A DNA stretch of 64,000 bases from Bacillota bacterium (GTDB taxonomy: Bacteria > Bacillota > Clostridia > Oscillospirales > Ruminococcaceae), in the NCBI GenBank assembly GCA_023421245.1, contig JAEZTV010000031.1:18491-82490 (forward strand), in the 5' to 3' direction. Made by a program: the position numbers and the translations under genes. The notes under the pieces were generated by a model that saw only the letters and a list, made by a program, of their open reading frames with translations, ran no database searches and was not told the origin of the DNA. Below are positions 62,370 through 64,000 of this stretch, one piece after another (position 1 is the stretch's first letter; every line of letters starts with the position of its first letter).

Positions 62370-63758
62370 CTATAACGTACCATCAAGTGCATTTAGGCTC
62401 CGATTTACGATGGATTTTCGTTTCCATCTTCCCGAAAGGTAATAGGTGAGCGCAAGCACAAGGCCCAGCGCCCAACCAATGGGAAAGCTAAAGTAAATAT
62501 TGTCGCGGCCAATGTAATGCGCAATGAGATATGCACTGGGCACACGGGCAAGCAACAGCGAAATTGTAGTAGAGATAACCGGCATAATCATCTCGCCGGC
62601 GCCGCGCATCACACCGTTGATGACAAATAGAATTGCCAGCAGCCAGTGGAACGGCAGGATACGATACAGATAAGCCATTCCCGCCGCAATTACCGGATCG
62701 GAAGGACTAAACATGCGCATAAGCAGAGGAGAGAAGAGTAGCAAAAGCACGCTGAGTACCAGATTGCAGCCAATCGACATAATAAGCGTAGCCTTTGCCC
62801 CCTGCTTGACACGATCCATCCTTCCGGCACCAATATTCTGACCAACAAACGTTGTAACTGATGTCGCAAAGCTTTGAATCGGCAGAAACGAGAAGGTATC
62901 AATCTTGGTAGCCCCATTGTAGCCCGCCATAAAATCCGAGCCATAGCTGTTAACCAGTGACTGCATCATCATAATGCCAAGGGAAAAGATTGCCTGCTGA
63001 AAACCGGCTGGAATGCCAAGCTTAATCGATTGTACAAACAGTGTCTTGTCAAACCGAAACCGAAACGGATTGATATTCAGGTTTGGGTATTTCTTGTTAA
63101 TGTACAGGATGCCAAACACCCACGAGCTAAACTGTGCAATAACCGTTGCAATCGCTACACCTGCAACGCCCCAGTGAAACACTAAAACGAATACAAGATC
63201 AAGTACAATGTTAATACCTGTCGCGATGGATAAAAAGATCAGCGGCGAGCGGCTGTCACCCAGACCTTGCAGGATGCCGGCGTTAATATTATAGCCAAGC
63301 GTTGGAAGAATGCCGATAAAGATGATGGTAATATAGGTGTACGCGTCTGCGAAGGTATCATCCGGTACCTGCATCAGCTTTAAAAATGTGCTGCTTAGCA
63401 GCACACCGATTATGGTAAGCGGAACAGATCCAATCATCATTGATGAGTAAATGGTGTCCACGGTACGGCGAACGCGGTCGTGATCGCCTGCGCCATAATA
63501 TTGTGCAATCATAATGGTTGCGCCGATGCCAATGCCCATAAACAATGAGGTGAACATAAAGATAACGGGAAAAGCCGTGCCGACAGCGGCAAGTGCAGTG
63601 CTGCCGACATAGTTGCCTACCACAATGCTGTCAACAACATTATAAAACTGCTGAAAGATGTTGCCGATAAGCAGCGGGATGGCAAAGACTAATATTAATT
63701 TTGTGGGGCTGCCAACGGTCATATCGGTATTATTGGATTTTGGAGTAGATTGCGACAT
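62370..63758 (-). CDS. MATE family efflux transporter
   Basis: A 462-residue antiporter with 12 predicted membrane segments in two similar halves (MATE repeat: IPLLIGNIFQQFYNVVDSIVVGNYVGSTALAAVGTAFP near the N-terminus and QSFATSVTTFVGQNIGAGRMDRV in the second). It exports cationic drugs or other compounds using Na+ or H+ gradients; substrate unknown. ATG 63758 has CAGGAAG upstream; ATG 63785 is an alternative. Confidence 0.92.
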   Translation of the reverse strand: MSQSTPKSNNTDMTVGSPTKLILVFAIPLLIGNIFQQFYNVVDSIVVGNYVGSTALAAVGTAFPVIFMFTSLFMGIGIGATIMIAQYYGAGDHDRVRRTVDTIYSSMMIGSVPLTIIGVLLSSTFLKLMQVPDDTFADAYTYITIIFIGILPTLGYNINAGILQGLGDSRSPLIFLSIATGINIVLDLVFVLVFHWGVAGVAIATVIAQFSSWVFGILYINKKYPNLNINPFRFRFDKTLFVQSIKLGIPAGFQQAIFSLGIMMMQSLVNSYGSDFMAGYNGATKIDTFSFLPIQSFATSVTTFVGQNIGAGRMDRVKQGAKATLIMSIGCNLVLSVLLLLFSPLLMRMFSPSDPVIAAGMAYLYRILPFHWLLAILFVINGVMRGAGEMIMPVISTTISLLLARVPSAYLIAHYIGRDNIYFSFPIGWALGLVLALTYYLSGRWKRKSIVNRSLNALDGTL

Positions 63759-63860
63759 AGTTGTTTCTTCCTGTTCTTTCTGCATTTCATGTTAGATTGT
63801 AAGTACGATGTGCAGGGAAAATCCGATTCCCGAATGATACAAAGACAATGGATTTATTAT

Positions 63861-64000
63861 ACCATAAAAGTGAAGTGTTATGGTGTAATTGCCCATTGCC
63901 GTAGGCGGGGCATAAGGATAAATGAATAATAGACGTTTTGCGGATATTACACCATAAAAGCAAAGCGTTATGGTGTAATTGCCCATTGCCGTAGGCGGGG
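63861..64000 (+). repeat. 90-bp tandem repeat running off the window
   Basis: Unit 1 covers 63861-63950 and unit 2 starts at 63951; the 50 comparable bases differ at three positions. TTACACCATAA/TTATGGTGTAA (63947-63957 and 63968-63978) is a perfect 11-base-arm hairpin across the junction. The repeat is intergenic, upstream of the MATE gene, and related to the copy near 45.9 kb. A minus-strand reading frame across it is an artefact of the repeat. Confidence 0.85.

Noticed and set aside
63792..63986. Minus-strand reading frame of 64 codons at the window end
   Set aside because: It runs through the 90-bp tandem repeat, so its internal peptide repetition follows from the DNA repeat. No ribosome site is seen.

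Overview
The window reads as chromosome from a motile, strictly anaerobic, spore-former-type Clostridia bacterium, probably of the Oscillospiraceae/Ruminococcaceae kind. This is an inference from the gene set: a ctsR-mcsA-mcsB-clpC operon, spoVG, comFC, recD2, an HPr-like protein without the catalytic histidine, a TSCPD protein, an [FeFe]-hydrogenase-like protein and flagellar genes with a sigma-28 promoter. Base composition looks mid-range and even. I see no prophage, IS element, CRISPR array, rRNA or tRNA. Genes are dense on both strands, and many convergent pairs share strong inverted-repeat terminators.

Layout. 0-5.5 kb: end of a Sua5/YrdC gene, coaE, an M18 aminopeptidase, a LytTR/DUF3021 pair, a hemolysin III-like protein, a small helical protein and a GNAT. 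5.6-9.3 kb: flagellar cap and export-chaperone block (fliD, fliS, FlgN/FliT-like). 9.3-11.7 kb: metK behind a SAM-I riboswitch and ribU behind an FMN riboswitch, both with attenuator terminators and good sigma-A promoters. 11.8-17.6 kb: recD2, comFC, an mreB paralogue and a lipoprotein. 17.7-23.4 kb: mtaB and purL on the minus strand behind a long structured leader, divergent from the HPr-like gene. 23.5-32.9 kb: dacF-type carboxypeptidase, pgi, a P-loop protein, an M13 peptidase, an AIM24-like protein, a LytTR response regulator, a CE7 esterase and a lipoprotein. 33.1-37.4 kb: a TetR/iron-sulfur flavoprotein unit with a doubled operator and a NitT/TauT-type ABC transporter. 37.4-42.3 kb: iron alcohol dehydrogenase, PHP phosphoesterase, TSCPD protein, two unknown proteins and lexA. 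42.4-45.8 kb: PHP, DRTGG, [FeFe]-hydrogenase-like, HATPase and DRTGG genes, which look like a redox-sensing module. 46.2 kb: a 48-residue Cys/Gly-rich membrane miniprotein. 46.5-51.2 kb: class III heat-shock operon with three CtsR boxes. 51.2-56.9 kb: GNAT, murC, spoVG, cca, prfC. 57.1-60.9 kb: copper operon csoR - DUF2318 protein - copA - copZ behind a CsoR operator. 61-64 kb: tcdA, an HD-domain protein, a MATE exporter, and a 90-bp tandem repeat that runs off the end and has a diverged relative near 45.9 kb.

The items I rate highest for follow-up are the hydrogenase/DRTGG/HATPase/PHP cluster (sensor-like H-cluster with the proton-relay cysteine replaced by alanine), the Cys/Gly-rich miniprotein, the two-hairpin repeat family, and the leader of mtaB-purL.
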